DNA of 64,000 nucleotides. Origin: Bacteroidia bacterium. GTDB lineage: Bacteria; Bacteroidota; Bacteroidia; B-17B0; Aurantibacillaceae. Of the stretch, positions 25,474 to 34,214 are shown in pieces; position 1 is the first letter of the stretch, and every line of letters begins with the position of its first letter. Both the position numbers and the translations under genes were made by a program. The notes beneath the pieces were generated by a model. It was given only the letters and a program-made list of their open reading frames with translations. It searched no databases and was not told the origin of the DNA. The stretch covers positions 124,001-188,000 of the forward strand of contig JALHPG010000001.1 of NCBI GenBank assembly GCA_022842625.1, read 5' to 3'.

Positions 25474-27759
25474 ATGCAGAAAAAAACATTATTATTATCA
25501 ATAAGCTTATTATTTGCTTTTAGTATAAACAGTCAAAATAATAGCGACAATTTTTGGTCGCCAATTAATCAAAGCTCAATTCGCTCCGCCGGGAAACGAC
25601 AAATTATCCCTCAAAAATGTGTAGCCTTTGAGTTAATGGGAAATGAATTAAAAACTAAATTATTATCCGCACCAAACGAAGTAAATGTTAGGATTAACGA
25701 AAGTACCTGCATTATATCATTACCATTGCCAAATGGAAGCATTGAAAAATTTAGAGTGGTAGAAAGTCCAATCATGGAGCCTGGTTTAGCCGCTCAATTT
25801 CCCAATATAAAAACCTATAGCGTAAAGGGAATTGATGATGTATATGCTAATGGAAAAATTGACTGGACGCCGGAGTTTGGTTTTCATGGAATGGTTCGTT
25901 CGGTGCATGGCGATTTTTTTATTGACCAATATTGCCTTGAAAATACTAAGGACTATATTTCTTATTATACTTCAGATTTTATTAAGGACCCTTCACAAAA
26001 AATTCCTGAGGCTAGTCTAATTTCTGATTTAGATGAAAAGAAATCTTCATCGGATCAAGGTGCAAAAATTAACGCAATGCCCCCGGCTACCTGCGTTGGC
26101 GCCCAATTAAGAAGGTACCGTTTAGCGGTAGCTTGTACCGGAGAATATGCTGTTGCTGCAACAGGCTCAACAACTCCAACCGTTGCACAAACATTAGCGA
26201 AAATTGTTACCAGTGTTAATCGTGTAAACGGCGTTTACGAAACCGAAGTTTCTGTTCGATTAATTTTAGTAGCAACCCAAACTAATGTAATATTTACAGT
26301 TGCAGCAACAGATCCATTTACTGGAAATAACAATGCCGGAACACTTATTAATGAAAGTCAAAGCGTTATAACTGCAAGCATTGGATCTGCCAACTATGAT
26401 GTCGGGCACACCTTTAGCACCGGCGGTGGTGGATTAGCAGGCTTAGGTGTTGTTTGCAACAATTCTCAAAAAGCCCGCGGTATTACCGGAAGCCCAAGTC
26501 CGGTTGGCGACCCATACGATATAGATTATGTAGCGCACGAAATTGGGCACCAGTTTGCGGGTAATCACACCTTTAATTCAACAGTAAGTAGTTGTGGAGG
26601 CGGTAACAGAAACGGTTCTACAGCTGTGGAACCCGGAAGTGGAATTACTATTATGGCTTACGCAGGAATTTGCGGCTCTCAAGATTTAGCCCCAAATAGC
26701 ATTGCTTATTTTCATGCAATTAGTTATGATGAAATTGTAAATTTTACAAATTTAAATGGTGGCAATAGTTGCCCTGTAACTACTACTACCGGAAACAATC
26801 CTCCGGTTGTAACTGGTTCAGGAAATTACATAGTTCCAAAATCTACGCCGTTCGTTTTAACCGGAAGTGCAACAGATGTTGATGGTGATGCCCTCACATA
26901 TTCTTGGGAAGAAACGAGCATTGGAGTTGCCGGGAACTGGAACTCAGGTAATAAAAACTTTTTCATGTCATACACACCAACCCCTAGCCCGTCGCGTTTG
27001 TTTCCAAAACAAAGTGTTGTACTAAGTGGAAATTACACCGGTACCAAAGGAGAATATGTTCCTGCAACTGCACAAACTATACAATTTAGATTAACCGCGC
27101 GCGATAATAAAATGGGCGGCGGCGGCGTGTGTTATTCAATAAATACAATTACCGTATCTGGCACGGCAGGACCTTTATCTGTAAGTTATCCAGACGCAAC
27201 CGGTATTGTCTGGGGCTCTAGCACACCACAAACAATTACATGGGCTGTTAATGGAACCAATGCTGCACCGGTATCATGCGACTCCGTTAAAATTTTAATT
27301 TCCTATAATGGTGGAGCAACTTACAGCACATTATTAGGCTCAACGCCGAATGATGGGACAGAATTAATTACTGCACCAACTGTAACGGCAAGCATCCTTA
27401 CTTGTAGAATAAAAGTGGAATCTAAAGGAAATATTTTTTATGATGTAAGTAATAACAACTTTGAAATTTCAATTAGCGTTGGTTTAAATTCTTTATCAAA
27501 AAACAATCCAATTGGTTTATCAGTTTGGCCAAATCCATTTACTAATCAACTTAATTTTGCTGTCGGAAATTTAAAAACCGAATCTAATACCGAAGTAAAA
27601 GTTATGGATGTATTAGGAAAAACAATTAGTCAATATTCGTACACCAACAAAACCGAATTAAACGAAACCATAGACTTGTCTAATGTAAGTAACGGCGTTT
27701 ACTTCTTGAAGGTCACAAATAACAACAAACAGTCTGTTTATAGAATAATAAAAAATTAA
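25474..27759 (+). CDS. Secreted reprolysin-like zinc metalloprotease with T9SS domain (copy 2)
   Basis: This 761-residue paralogue of the preceding gene has the same order of signal peptide (MQKKTLLLSISLLFAFSINS), propeptide, catalytic domain with HEIGHQFAGNHTF and GITIMAYAGIC, PKD/Ig-like part, beta domain and T9SS sorting domain (WPNPFTNQLNFAVGN). The catalytic halves of the two copies are nearly identical while the propeptide ends and linkers differ more, fitting a tandem duplication. The start at 25474 is preferred to 25453, which would place residues ahead of the signal peptide and overlap the -7 box. A terminator follows. Confidence 0.92.
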   Translation: MQKKTLLLSISLLFAFSINSQNNSDNFWSPINQSSIRSAGKRQIIPQKCVAFELMGNELKTKLLSAPNEVNVRINESTCIISLPLPNGSIEKFRVVESPIMEPGLAAQFPNIKTYSVKGIDDVYANGKIDWTPEFGFHGMVRSVHGDFFIDQYCLENTKDYISYYTSDFIKDPSQKIPEASLISDLDEKKSSSDQGAKINAMPPATCVGAQLRRYRLAVACTGEYAVAATGSTTPTVAQTLAKIVTSVNRVNGVYETEVSVRLILVATQTNVIFTVAATDPFTGNNNAGTLINESQSVITASIGSANYDVGHTFSTGGGGLAGLGVVCNNSQKARGITGSPSPVGDPYDIDYVAHEIGHQFAGNHTFNSTVSSCGGGNRNGSTAVEPGSGITIMAYAGICGSQDLAPNSIAYFHAISYDEIVNFTNLNGGNSCPVTTTTGNNPPVVTGSGNYIVPKSTPFVLTGSATDVDGDALTYSWEETSIGVAGNWNSGNKNFFMSYTPTPSPSRLFPKQSVVLSGNYTGTKGEYVPATAQTIQFRLTARDNKMGGGGVCYSINTITVSGTAGPLSVSYPDATGIVWGSSTPQTITWAVNGTNAAPVSCDSVKILISYNGGATYSTLLGSTPNDGTELITAPTVTASILTCRIKVESKGNIFYDVSNNNFEISISVGLNSLSKNNPIGLSVWPNPFTNQLNFAVGNLKTESNTEVKVMDVLGKTISQYSYTNKTELNETIDLSNVSNGVYFLKVTNNNKQSVYRIIKN

Positions 27760-27781
27760 TTTTATTTAAATTATACTATTT

Positions 27782-27817
27782 AAAAAGGTTACTTGAAATT
27801 TTAAGTAACCTTTTTTT
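27782..27817 (+). terminator. Terminator after the tandem metalloproteases
   Basis: AAAAAGGTTACTT (27782-27794) and AAGTAACCTTTTT (27803-27815) form a 13-bp stem with an 8-nt loop and a T run. The T run merges into the -7 box (TATTTTTG, 27817-27824) of the next gene, so terminator and promoter abut. Confidence 0.85.
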
Positions 27818-27830
27818 ATTTTTGAGTTAT

Positions 27831-29039
27831 ATGCCTATGCGTTTTATTTTTATTTTTCTTCCCTTTTTTATTTTTTCGCAACAAGCAAAAAAATTAGATA
27901 CCGTTTTTTGCGATTGCCAAAACGCAAGGACTGTTGTATTAAAAGGGAATAGTAAGATCGGCCCAACAATTGCACCCAATGGCTGGGGACAAACAAATGA
28001 AATTAATGAACGCAAACAAAACACACAATTTGCCTTCGAAAAAGAACATAACAGCGCCTGGCACAAATTAATTATTAAATCGAACGGATTTTTAGTATTT
28101 GATATTATTCCTACAAAACCAGTAGACGATTATGACTTTATGCTGTTTAAAGGTAACAATAACGGCTTTTGCGACAGCATGCAGAAGTTTCGTGTTAAAC
28201 CTATCCGTGCCTGTATCTCACGAGATAAGGAGGAAATTAAAGGGTTAACCGGTTTAAATTTTAAAGCAAAAAAAGAATTAGTAAAAGAAGGCTTAGGTGA
28301 TGCCTTTGCAAAACCTTTAGAAGTAAAAGAAGGAGATGTTTATTATTTAGTATTAGATAATGTTTATGCAAATGGGGATGGGCATACCATTAATTTTTAT
28401 TTTGAAGAAATAATGTCGCTAGTTGGCAAAACACTTGATGAGAACCAAAAACCCGTAAAAGCAGAAATTACAATTACTGCACCAAATGGAGATACGTTAA
28501 AAAAAATAACATCCGATAAAAAAGGTAATTATGATTTTGAAGTGGCATTAAGAAGAAATTTTAAGTATTCGCTAAACTTTTATAATGACAGTAGTTTTTT
28601 TGAGACGCGAGAAATCACAACCAAAACAAATAAAGACACACTTAAAAACATAACTACCGTTTTGCCTACCTTAAAAAAAGGAAATAAATACACCATTCAA
28701 AATATTAATTTTTATCCCGGCAAGTCTATAGTTTTACCTTCTGCACTACCCTCTTTAAAAAATTTAACTTTATTAATGCGTAAAAATCCTGATCTAAAGA
28801 TCCTTATTGTTGGCCATACCAACGGTTGTGATGGTGAAACTAAAGAACACATCGAAGAACTTTCTAAAAGTCGCGCAATTACCATAAAACGGTTTTTAGA
28901 AACAAACTCAATTGACTTTAGGAGAATTAACACCGATGGTAAAGGTTGTAGCGAAATGCTTTATCCCACCAACAGTTCAACACCAGAATGGCAGCAAGTG
29001 CTAAACAGAAGAGTAGAGATTTTTATAGTAGAAAAATAA
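27831..29039 (+). CDS. OmpA-family outer-membrane protein with carboxypeptidase-regulatory-like domain
   Basis: From ATG 27831 the product (402 residues) has a signal peptide (MRFIFIFLPFFIFSQQ), an N-terminal beta domain of about 190 residues of unknown type (DYDFMLFKGNNNGFC), a carboxypeptidase-regulatory-like beta sandwich (LVGKTLDENQKPVKAEITI, about 200-285) and a C-terminal OmpA/MotB peptidoglycan-binding domain (NPDLKILIVGHTNGCDGE, SKSRAITIKRFL, INTDGKGCSE, LNRRVEIFI). Such proteins tether the outer membrane or a surface structure to peptidoglycan. The -7 box TATTTTTG ends 6 nt before the start. Confidence 0.85.
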   Translation: MPMRFIFIFLPFFIFSQQAKKLDTVFCDCQNARTVVLKGNSKIGPTIAPNGWGQTNEINERKQNTQFAFEKEHNSAWHKLIIKSNGFLVFDIIPTKPVDDYDFMLFKGNNNGFCDSMQKFRVKPIRACISRDKEEIKGLTGLNFKAKKELVKEGLGDAFAKPLEVKEGDVYYLVLDNVYANGDGHTINFYFEEIMSLVGKTLDENQKPVKAEITITAPNGDTLKKITSDKKGNYDFEVALRRNFKYSLNFYNDSSFFETREITTKTNKDTLKNITTVLPTLKKGNKYTIQNINFYPGKSIVLPSALPSLKNLTLLMRKNPDLKILIVGHTNGCDGETKEHIEELSKSRAITIKRFLETNSIDFRRINTDGKGCSEMLYPTNSSTPEWQQVLNRRVEIFIVEK

Positions 29040-29049
29040 ACTTCGGAAA

Positions 29050-29751
29050 TTAATACTGCGTTTTCATTTCAATATATTTTAAAAACTCTTGCTTAGTTGC
29101 GTCGTTCTCAAATTTACCGCCGTAAAAAGAAGTTACGGTTGCCGCATTGCCATCTTGCACCCCTCTTGATGAAACACATAAATGTTTAGCATCAATAATA
29201 ATTGCAACATCATCGGTATTTAATGCTTTTTGAAGTTCTTTTGCTATTTGTATAGTTAAACGCTCTTGCACCTGCGGACGCTTTGCAAAATACTGAACAA
29301 TACGATTTAATTTAGATAATCCAATTACACTTCCATTAGAAATATAAGCTACATGGGCTTTTCCAAAAATTGGCACAAAATGATGTTCGCAATTACTGTA
29401 AAACGAAATGTCTTTTTCAACCAACATTTGATCGTATTGGTATTTATTTTCAAATAAAGCTATTTTGGGTTTGTTAGCAGGATCTAGTCCGCTAAAAATT
29501 TCCTGAACATACATTTTTGCAACGCGCTCAGGAGTTCCTTTCAAACTATCGTCTGTAAGATCTAAACCAAGCGTTTCCATTATCTCTTTAAAATAGCTTT
29601 GTATCTTTTTTATTTTTTCCGCATTGCTCATGTCAAATGCATCATCTCTTAGTGGCGTTTCAATATTAGCACTCACATGGTCGTTTCCGATCTCATCTGA
29701 ACTCAAATTACTTGATACAACTTTTTTATCTTTAAGCAGGGTATTCAACAT
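29050..29751 (-). CDS. folE: GTP cyclohydrolase I
   Basis: FolE turns GTP into 7,8-dihydroneopterin triphosphate. The protein has the type I catalytic core: PERVAKMYVQEIFSGL, FYSNCEHHFVPIFGKAHVAYI (zinc ligand Cys and catalytic His), GLSKLNRIVQYFAKRPQVQERLT and HLCVSSRGVQDGNAATVT (second zinc Cys). A start at 29751 is chosen; ATGs at 29769 and 29778 would overlap the upstream gene more. An N-terminal extension of about 45 residues precedes the core. It overlaps the end of the PTPS gene by 20 nt, so the two enzymes that act one after the other on pterins are translationally linked. Confidence 0.94.
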   Translation of the reverse strand: MLNTLLKDKKVVSSNLSSDEIGNDHVSANIETPLRDDAFDMSNAEKIKKIQSYFKEIMETLGLDLTDDSLKGTPERVAKMYVQEIFSGLDPANKPKIALFENKYQYDQMLVEKDISFYSNCEHHFVPIFGKAHVAYISNGSVIGLSKLNRIVQYFAKRPQVQERLTIQIAKELQKALNTDDVAIIIDAKHLCVSSRGVQDGNAATVTSFYGGKFENDATKQEFLKYIEMKTQY

Positions 29752-30145
29752 AGTTTCTTTCGGTTTCATATAAAACAACTTTTAGTTCGTATTGTTTATC
29801 AAGCTTGTCTCTTAATAAATTATAAATAACCACAGCAATGTTCTCTGCAGTTGGATTTAAGTCTTTAAATTCTACTGTATCTAAATTTAAATTCTTGTGA
29901 TCAAATTTTTCAATAACAAATTGGTTGATCAGATCACTTAAAATTTTTAAGTCGATCACATAACCTGTTTTTGGGTCAATTTCGCCGGTTACTTTAACTA
30001 TTAACTCATAGTTATGCCCATGATAATTAGCATAATTACATTTGCCAAAGATCAATGCATTTTCTGCATCGCTTAAATTCGGATTGTGAAGCCTATGCGC
30101 AGCATTAAAATGTTCTTTTCTATAAACAGCAATTTTCTGTCCCAT
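29732..30145 (-). CDS. 6-pyruvoyl-tetrahydropterin synthase-type protein (copy A)
   Basis: This 137-residue COG0720 enzyme begins MGQKIAVYRKEHFNAAHRLHNP, with the first zinc His, and has CNYANYHGHNY, where the catalytic Cys is spaced C-x5-HGH. That spacing is the PTPS-II signature rather than the C-x3-HGH of QueD. Late residues include KFDHKNLNLD, the catalytic DH pair, and the Glu in LYETERNYVEY. It overlaps folE, whose product is its substrate. The likely activity is 6-pyruvoyl-tetrahydropterin formation, but QueD activity cannot be excluded from sequence. Confidence 0.85.
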   Translation of the reverse strand: MGQKIAVYRKEHFNAAHRLHNPNLSDAENALIFGKCNYANYHGHNYELIVKVTGEIDPKTGYVIDLKILSDLINQFVIEKFDHKNLNLDTVEFKDLNPTAENIAVVIYNLLRDKLDKQYELKVVLYETERNYVEYPA

Positions 30146-30321
30146 TTTTAAATTTTAAAATCAGAAATAGTTGGTTAAGCTATACTAATCAAAGTTTTTT
30201 CACAAACATTGTGTAAGAAGTTTGCTTACAAAGTAGTTTGCTAATTGTTGATTAACAAAGTTAAACAATAAATGTTTACTTGTTTCTTGGAATAAAGTTA
30301 AGAATATTTTTAATTTAACTA

Positions 30322-30732
30322 CTAATCACCGAAATATTCTACGCAAATACGCGGTGTTTCATATAACTTAACGCAGTGTAAAGCTACGCCTGCAGGTAAA
30401 TGCGGTACAATTTGCTGCCAAATGGCAATAGCTAAGTTTTCGGTGCTGGCAAGTTTTCCTGCCATAAAATCTACATCTAAATTTAAATTTTTATGGTCTA
30501 GTTTTTCGCAAACATATTGCTGTAAAATGCCACTCAACACCTTAACATCCATTAAAAAGCCGGTATCTTGGTTAACATTCCCTTTTATGGTGATTATAAG
30601 TTCATAATTATGTCCATGCCAATTAGTATTCGCACATTTTCCAAAAACTTCTACGTTCTTTTCTTCCGTCCAGTTTGGATTGTATAATTTATGAGCTGCG
30701 TTAAAATGTTCGTGTCGAGTTAAATAAACCAT
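30322..30732 (-). CDS. 6-pyruvoyl-tetrahydropterin synthase-type protein (copy B)
   Basis: This second COG0720 paralogue of 136 residues also has HEHFNAAHKLYNPNW, CANTNWHGHNY (C-x5-HGH), KLDHKNLNLD and LYETPRICVEY. It is diverged from copy A across the middle (DFMAGKLASTENLAIA against EFKDLNPTAENIAVV), so the two are not a recent duplication. It lies upstream of copy A with 176 nt between, on the same strand. Either one serves tetrahydropterin and the other queuosine synthesis, or both serve pterins; the motifs favour PTPS for both. Confidence 0.82.
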   Translation of the reverse strand: MVYLTRHEHFNAAHKLYNPNWTEEKNVEVFGKCANTNWHGHNYELIITIKGNVNQDTGFLMDVKVLSGILQQYVCEKLDHKNLNLDVDFMAGKLASTENLAIAIWQQIVPHLPAGVALHCVKLYETPRICVEYFGD

Positions 30733-30777
30733 GGCGCAAATTTAATTAAATAATTGCTGAAATTTCTTTAAATATTT

Positions 30778-30873
30778 GCCGCAGATTTCGCGGAAACAAG
30801 CAGATTGATTTTAAATTGGTGTTTTAATCCCGCTTTTTTTATCATCATCTGCGTTATTTGCGAAATCCGTGGC
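30778..30873. repeat. Long imperfect palindrome upstream of mqnB
   Basis: GCCGCAGATTTCGCGGA at 30778-30794 is matched by TTTGCGAAATCCGTGGC near 30857-30873 in inverted form (13 of 17 positions), and an inner pair of CAGAT/ATCTG-type motifs extends the symmetry. It resembles the dispersed GCAGATT-type repeats seen between genes in many Bacteroidota. It lies in a 184-nt gap with no coding potential. Confidence 0.5.
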
Positions 30874-30916
30874 TAAAACAATTAGCGTAATTAAAGGCTA
30901 ATCCTTAATTTTGAAT

Positions 30917-31579
30917 ATGCCTAAATTTTTAATAGTTGCCGCAACAAAAGAGGAAATTCATCCACTTATAAAACATTTTAATGTTGCTTTAGAAGGAGCC
31001 GAGGGCTTATTTGAGAGTGATTCTGAGATAGAGCTCAGTGTGCTTATTACGGGCGTTGGGATGGTAAATACAGCCTATTATTTGGGGCGCTATTCGCACA
31101 ACTTATATGATTATGTTATAAATGCCGGGATTTGCGGAGCGTTTAACCGTAGCATAAAAATTGGCGAAGTGGTGAATGTTGTTGAAGACAGTTTTTCTGA
31201 AATGGGTGCAGAAGATGATAAAGGATTTATTAAATACGTTGATCTGAATTTAGGAGGAAAAACAATTTTTCAAAATCAGGTAACAGTAGATTTTACTTAT
31301 CTGGACGAATTAAAAAAAGTAAAAGGCATTACTGTTAACAAAGTGCATGGTAACGAAGAGAGTATAAAAACTATAACAAAACTTTTTACTCCTGATATCG
31401 AAAGCATGGAAGGCGCAGCTTTTTTTAGAGGTTGCTTTCGTTTATCTGAAAATTATTTTCAAGTAAGGGCGGTTTCTAATTATGTAGAAAAACGTGATAA
31501 AAGCAAATGGGATATTCCTTTAGCCATAAACAATTTAAATAACTTTTGTATTACATTAATTAACGACCTCAACACTTGA
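30917..31579 (+). CDS. mqnB: Futalosine hydrolase
   Basis: MqnB splits futalosine to dehypoxanthine futalosine and hypoxanthine in the alternative menaquinone route. The 220-residue protein, starting MPKFLIVAATKEEIHPLI at ATG 30917, is a nucleoside-phosphorylase-fold enzyme with ITGVGMVNTAYYLGR, INAGICGAFN, the SFSEMGAEDD loop, and IESMEGAAFF with the conserved Glu. The next gene is mqnD and overlaps by 4 nt, which decides the assignment over a generic nucleosidase. TAATTTTG at 30906-30913 ends 3 nt before the ATG, a likely leaderless start. Confidence 0.88.
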   Translation: MPKFLIVAATKEEIHPLIKHFNVALEGAEGLFESDSEIELSVLITGVGMVNTAYYLGRYSHNLYDYVINAGICGAFNRSIKIGEVVNVVEDSFSEMGAEDDKGFIKYVDLNLGGKTIFQNQVTVDFTYLDELKKVKGITVNKVHGNEESIKTITKLFTPDIESMEGAAFFRGCFRLSENYFQVRAVSNYVEKRDKSKWDIPLAINNLNNFCITLINDLNT

Positions 31580-32409
31580 AAATAACAATAGGATATTCGC
31601 CTTGCCCAAACGACTGCTTTATATTTGACGCATTAATTCATGGTAAAATTGATACAGAAGGTCTGCAATTTGAAGTGTTGCTGGAGGATGTAGAAACCTT
31701 GAATAAAAAAGCATTAAAAGGCGAGTTAGATATTACAAAACTAAGCTACCACGCCTATGCATATGTTTTAGAAAATTATATTTTACTGCGCTCAGGAAGT
31801 GCGCTGGGTTTTAATTGCGGGCCATTATTGATCACCCGTCATCCTGAGGGGAGTCGAAGGATGGATGATAATTTAAAAATTGCCATTCCGGGTAAATTAA
31901 CAACAGCTAATTTATTATTGTCTATTGCCTATCCAAATCTTACAAATAAAATAGAATATGTTTTTAGCGATATTGAAAATGCTGTTCTGTCGGGAGAAGT
32001 AGATGCGGGATTGATCATTCATGAAAACAGATTTACTTACCAGGATAGAGGACTAAAAAAAATAATAGATCTTGGTGAATTTTGGGATTCGCTGATCCAC
32101 GCACCTATTCCATTAGGAGGAATTGTTATAAAAAGAAGTTTAAACAATGACTTACAACAAAAAGTAAATCGTTTAATTAAAAAAAGTGTTGAGTATGCTT
32201 TTGCAAATCCTGAAAGCAGCATGGATTATGTAAAAGCACATGCACAGGAAATGAGCGAAGAGGTAATGAAAAAACACATTGCCCTTTATGTAAATGATTT
32301 TTCGATCGACTTAGGTGAAACCGGAATTAACGCGGTGCAACTATTGTTTAATAAAGCAAAAGAATTAAACTTATTTAAATTTAATAATGAGAAAATAGTG
32401 ATAGACTAA
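31576..32409 (+). CDS. mqnD: 1,4-dihydroxy-6-naphthoate synthase
   Basis: MqnD cleaves the cyclic futalosine product to 1,4-dihydroxy-6-naphthoate. The 277-residue protein of periplasmic-binding-like fold opens with KITIGYSPCPNDCFIFDALIHG and has LDITKLSYHAYAYV, SGSALGFNCGPLL, AIPGKLTTANLLL and SDIENAVLSGEVDAGLIIHE, all family features. The start is TTG at 31576, overlapping the mqnB stop (TTGA). Between GPLLITR and LKIAIPG lies HPEGSRRMDDN, encoded by a palindromic repeat inserted in frame. The 3' end overlaps the convergent folA by 4 nt. Confidence 0.9.
   Translation: MKITIGYSPCPNDCFIFDALIHGKIDTEGLQFEVLLEDVETLNKKALKGELDITKLSYHAYAYVLENYILLRSGSALGFNCGPLLITRHPEGSRRMDDNLKIAIPGKLTTANLLLSIAYPNLTNKIEYVFSDIENAVLSGEVDAGLIIHENRFTYQDRGLKKIIDLGEFWDSLIHAPIPLGGIVIKRSLNNDLQQKVNRLIKKSVEYAFANPESSMDYVKAHAQEMSEEVMKKHIALYVNDFSIDLGETGINAVQLLFNKAKELNLFKFNNEKIVID
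31840..31863. repeat. REP-like palindrome inside mqnD
   Basis: CATCCT at 31840-31845 and AGGATG at 31858-31863 are inverted around GAGGGGAGTCGA. The core CATCCTGAGGGGAGTCGAAG is a motif I recall as a dispersed repeat in many bacterial genomes. Here it is translated in frame as HPEGSRRM within a loop of MqnD. Confidence 0.6.
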
Positions 32410-32888
32410 ATTCTTTCCCATCTTTGAAATTTAAAATCGAATTTGTTTTTTTCGTCTGCTTTATGCGGTTCTTCCCAAACTAACTTAAATTCGTTTTCGT
32501 TTATCGCCGGAAAAAAAGTATCCGCATCAAAACTATGATCAATAACGGTGCGGTAAATGACATTAACCAAATGCATGGATTGTTTAAAAATTTCAGAGCC
32601 CCCGGTAATAAACACTTTTTCTTCGGTACAGTATTTTAAAGCGCCTTCAAGTGAATGATAGATCTCTCCGCCCTCCACTTTATAATCGCTGCTGCGTGTA
32701 ATAATTAAATTTCTCCTTCCCGGTAAAAGTCTGCCAATGCTTTCATAGGTTTTACGGCCCATAATAACCGGGCAACCCATGGTAGTGGCTTTAAAAAATT
32801 TAAGATCGGCAGGTAAATGACATAAGAGTTGGTTATCTTTTCCAATACCGTTATTTAAATCTGTAACAACTATAGCTGCAATTATCAT
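32406..32888 (-). CDS. folA: Dihydrofolate reductase
   Basis: FolA reduces dihydrofolate to tetrahydrofolate with NADPH. The 160-residue protein has all key segments: IAAIVVTDLNNGIGKDNQLLCHLPADLKFFK (substrate-side Asp in PADLKFFK), VIMGRKTYESIGRLLPGRRNLIITR and KVFITGGSEIF. Its 5' end is divergent from the glycosyltransferase gene with only 21 nt between the starts, so its promoter must lie inside that gene. The function fits the folE/PTPS pterin genes nearby, though it is separate from them. Confidence 0.95.
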   Translation of the reverse strand: MIIAAIVVTDLNNGIGKDNQLLCHLPADLKFFKATTMGCPVIMGRKTYESIGRLLPGRRNLIITRSSDYKVEGGEIYHSLEGALKYCTEEKVFITGGSEIFKQSMHLVNVIYRTVIDHSFDADTFFPAINENEFKLVWEEPHKADEKNKFDFKFQRWERI

Positions 32889-32909
32889 AATAAACTTAAT
32901 TTTGTAAAA

Positions 32910-34148
32910 TTGAACGCCTTACAATTAATACTACAAACCTATTTAAATAAGTTTAGCAACACAACAAAACTTATTAATGATACAATTAACAATGATTGTA
33001 AACAGATAATTATTATTCCCTCTTATTGCGAACCGGAATTAGAAAAAACACTTAATTCCTTATTAGATTGTGAACCCACAAAATTTATAACAGAAGTAAT
33101 TATTGTTTTAAACTGTGCTTTAGGAGATGAAGAAGCCAAACACTTTCATCAATCTCAAAAAAAAGAATTAGAACAAAAATTTAATAAACACAGCAAACTA
33201 AATTTTTATTTTATTTTGGTTGATGATCTTCCTCCAAAACATGCCGGTGTTGGTTTGGCTCGTAAGATAGGCATGGATGAAGCTATTCGCCGTTTTAATG
33301 AGATTAATTTTGATGGCTTATTGGTGTGTTTTGATGGCGATTGTGTGGTAAACAAAAACTATTTAATTGAATTAGAAAAATATGCCTCTGCGCCCGAAAC
33401 ATATAATACAATCTGTTTGCACTTTGAGCACGATCTAACTACCGAACAGGATAAAACGTTAAATAAAGGAATAATTTTTTACGAACTTTTTTTACGTTAC
33501 TATAAAGAAAGTTTAAGTTATTGCGGCTTTCCATATTCCTTTCACACCATCGGAAGCAGCTTGGCGGTTAAAGCAAGTATCTATTGCAAAGCAGGCGGCA
33601 TGAATAAACGCAAGGCAGGAGAAGATTTCTATTTTTTAACCAAAGTTTTTCCATACGGCAAAATAATTGAATTAAATACGGCTGTAGTTTATCCAAGTGC
33701 GCGCATCAGCACACGTGTACCTTTTGGCACAGGCAGAGCACAACAAAATTTTATCGAAAAACAAAACGAAGAATATACCACCTATGCCTTTAAATCATTT
33801 GAAGATCTAAAACAATTTTTTGCAACCGATCTGTATGACATAGAATTTGATTTCGATTCGTTTCCTCAAACCTTAAAACACTTTTTACCGGAAGCAATTC
33901 TTAAAAACAAATTAGCAGAAATAAAAAACAACACATCAACCAAACAACAATTTCAAAAACGCTTTTTTGATTGGTTTGATGGTTTTATGATACTAAAATT
34001 TGTGCATTTTGTTCGTGATAATTATTATCCGAATGCCTCTATCGCCCATGAGTTGAATGTTCTTTTAACCAAAAAAAGTAGTTCATCAACTTTAATTTCA
34101 GCAAAAGATCAACTGATCTATCTAAGAAAAATTCAATCGCAGAGCTAA
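32910..34148 (+). CDS. Glycosyltransferase family 2-like protein
   Basis: This 412-residue soluble protein has the opening beta-alpha of GT-A enzymes (QIIIIPSYCEPELEKTLNSLL), the nucleotide-sugar region EVIIVLN, GLARKIGMDEAIRR and the acidic metal site LVCFDGDCVVNKNYL (DGD). Further motifs are the acceptor-region FHTIGSSLAVKASIYCKAGG and RKAGEDFYFL. The C-terminal third (FPQTLKHFLPEAILKN) is family-specific. Sugar and acceptor are unknown. The start is TTG at 32910, with TAATTTTG ending 5 nt upstream; no ATG lies nearer in frame. Confidence 0.75.
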   Translation: MNALQLILQTYLNKFSNTTKLINDTINNDCKQIIIIPSYCEPELEKTLNSLLDCEPTKFITEVIIVLNCALGDEEAKHFHQSQKKELEQKFNKHSKLNFYFILVDDLPPKHAGVGLARKIGMDEAIRRFNEINFDGLLVCFDGDCVVNKNYLIELEKYASAPETYNTICLHFEHDLTTEQDKTLNKGIIFYELFLRYYKESLSYCGFPYSFHTIGSSLAVKASIYCKAGGMNKRKAGEDFYFLTKVFPYGKIIELNTAVVYPSARISTRVPFGTGRAQQNFIEKQNEEYTTYAFKSFEDLKQFFATDLYDIEFDFDSFPQTLKHFLPEAILKNKLAEIKNNTSTKQQFQKRFFDWFDGFMILKFVHFVRDNYYPNASIAHELNVLLTKKSSSSTLISAKDQLIYLRKIQSQS

Positions 34149-34214
34149 CTTAGATCATAAAATATATTTCATTAGCACCTAAAAGTTTTAAATAAAATTT
34201 TCTAACTTTATTAT

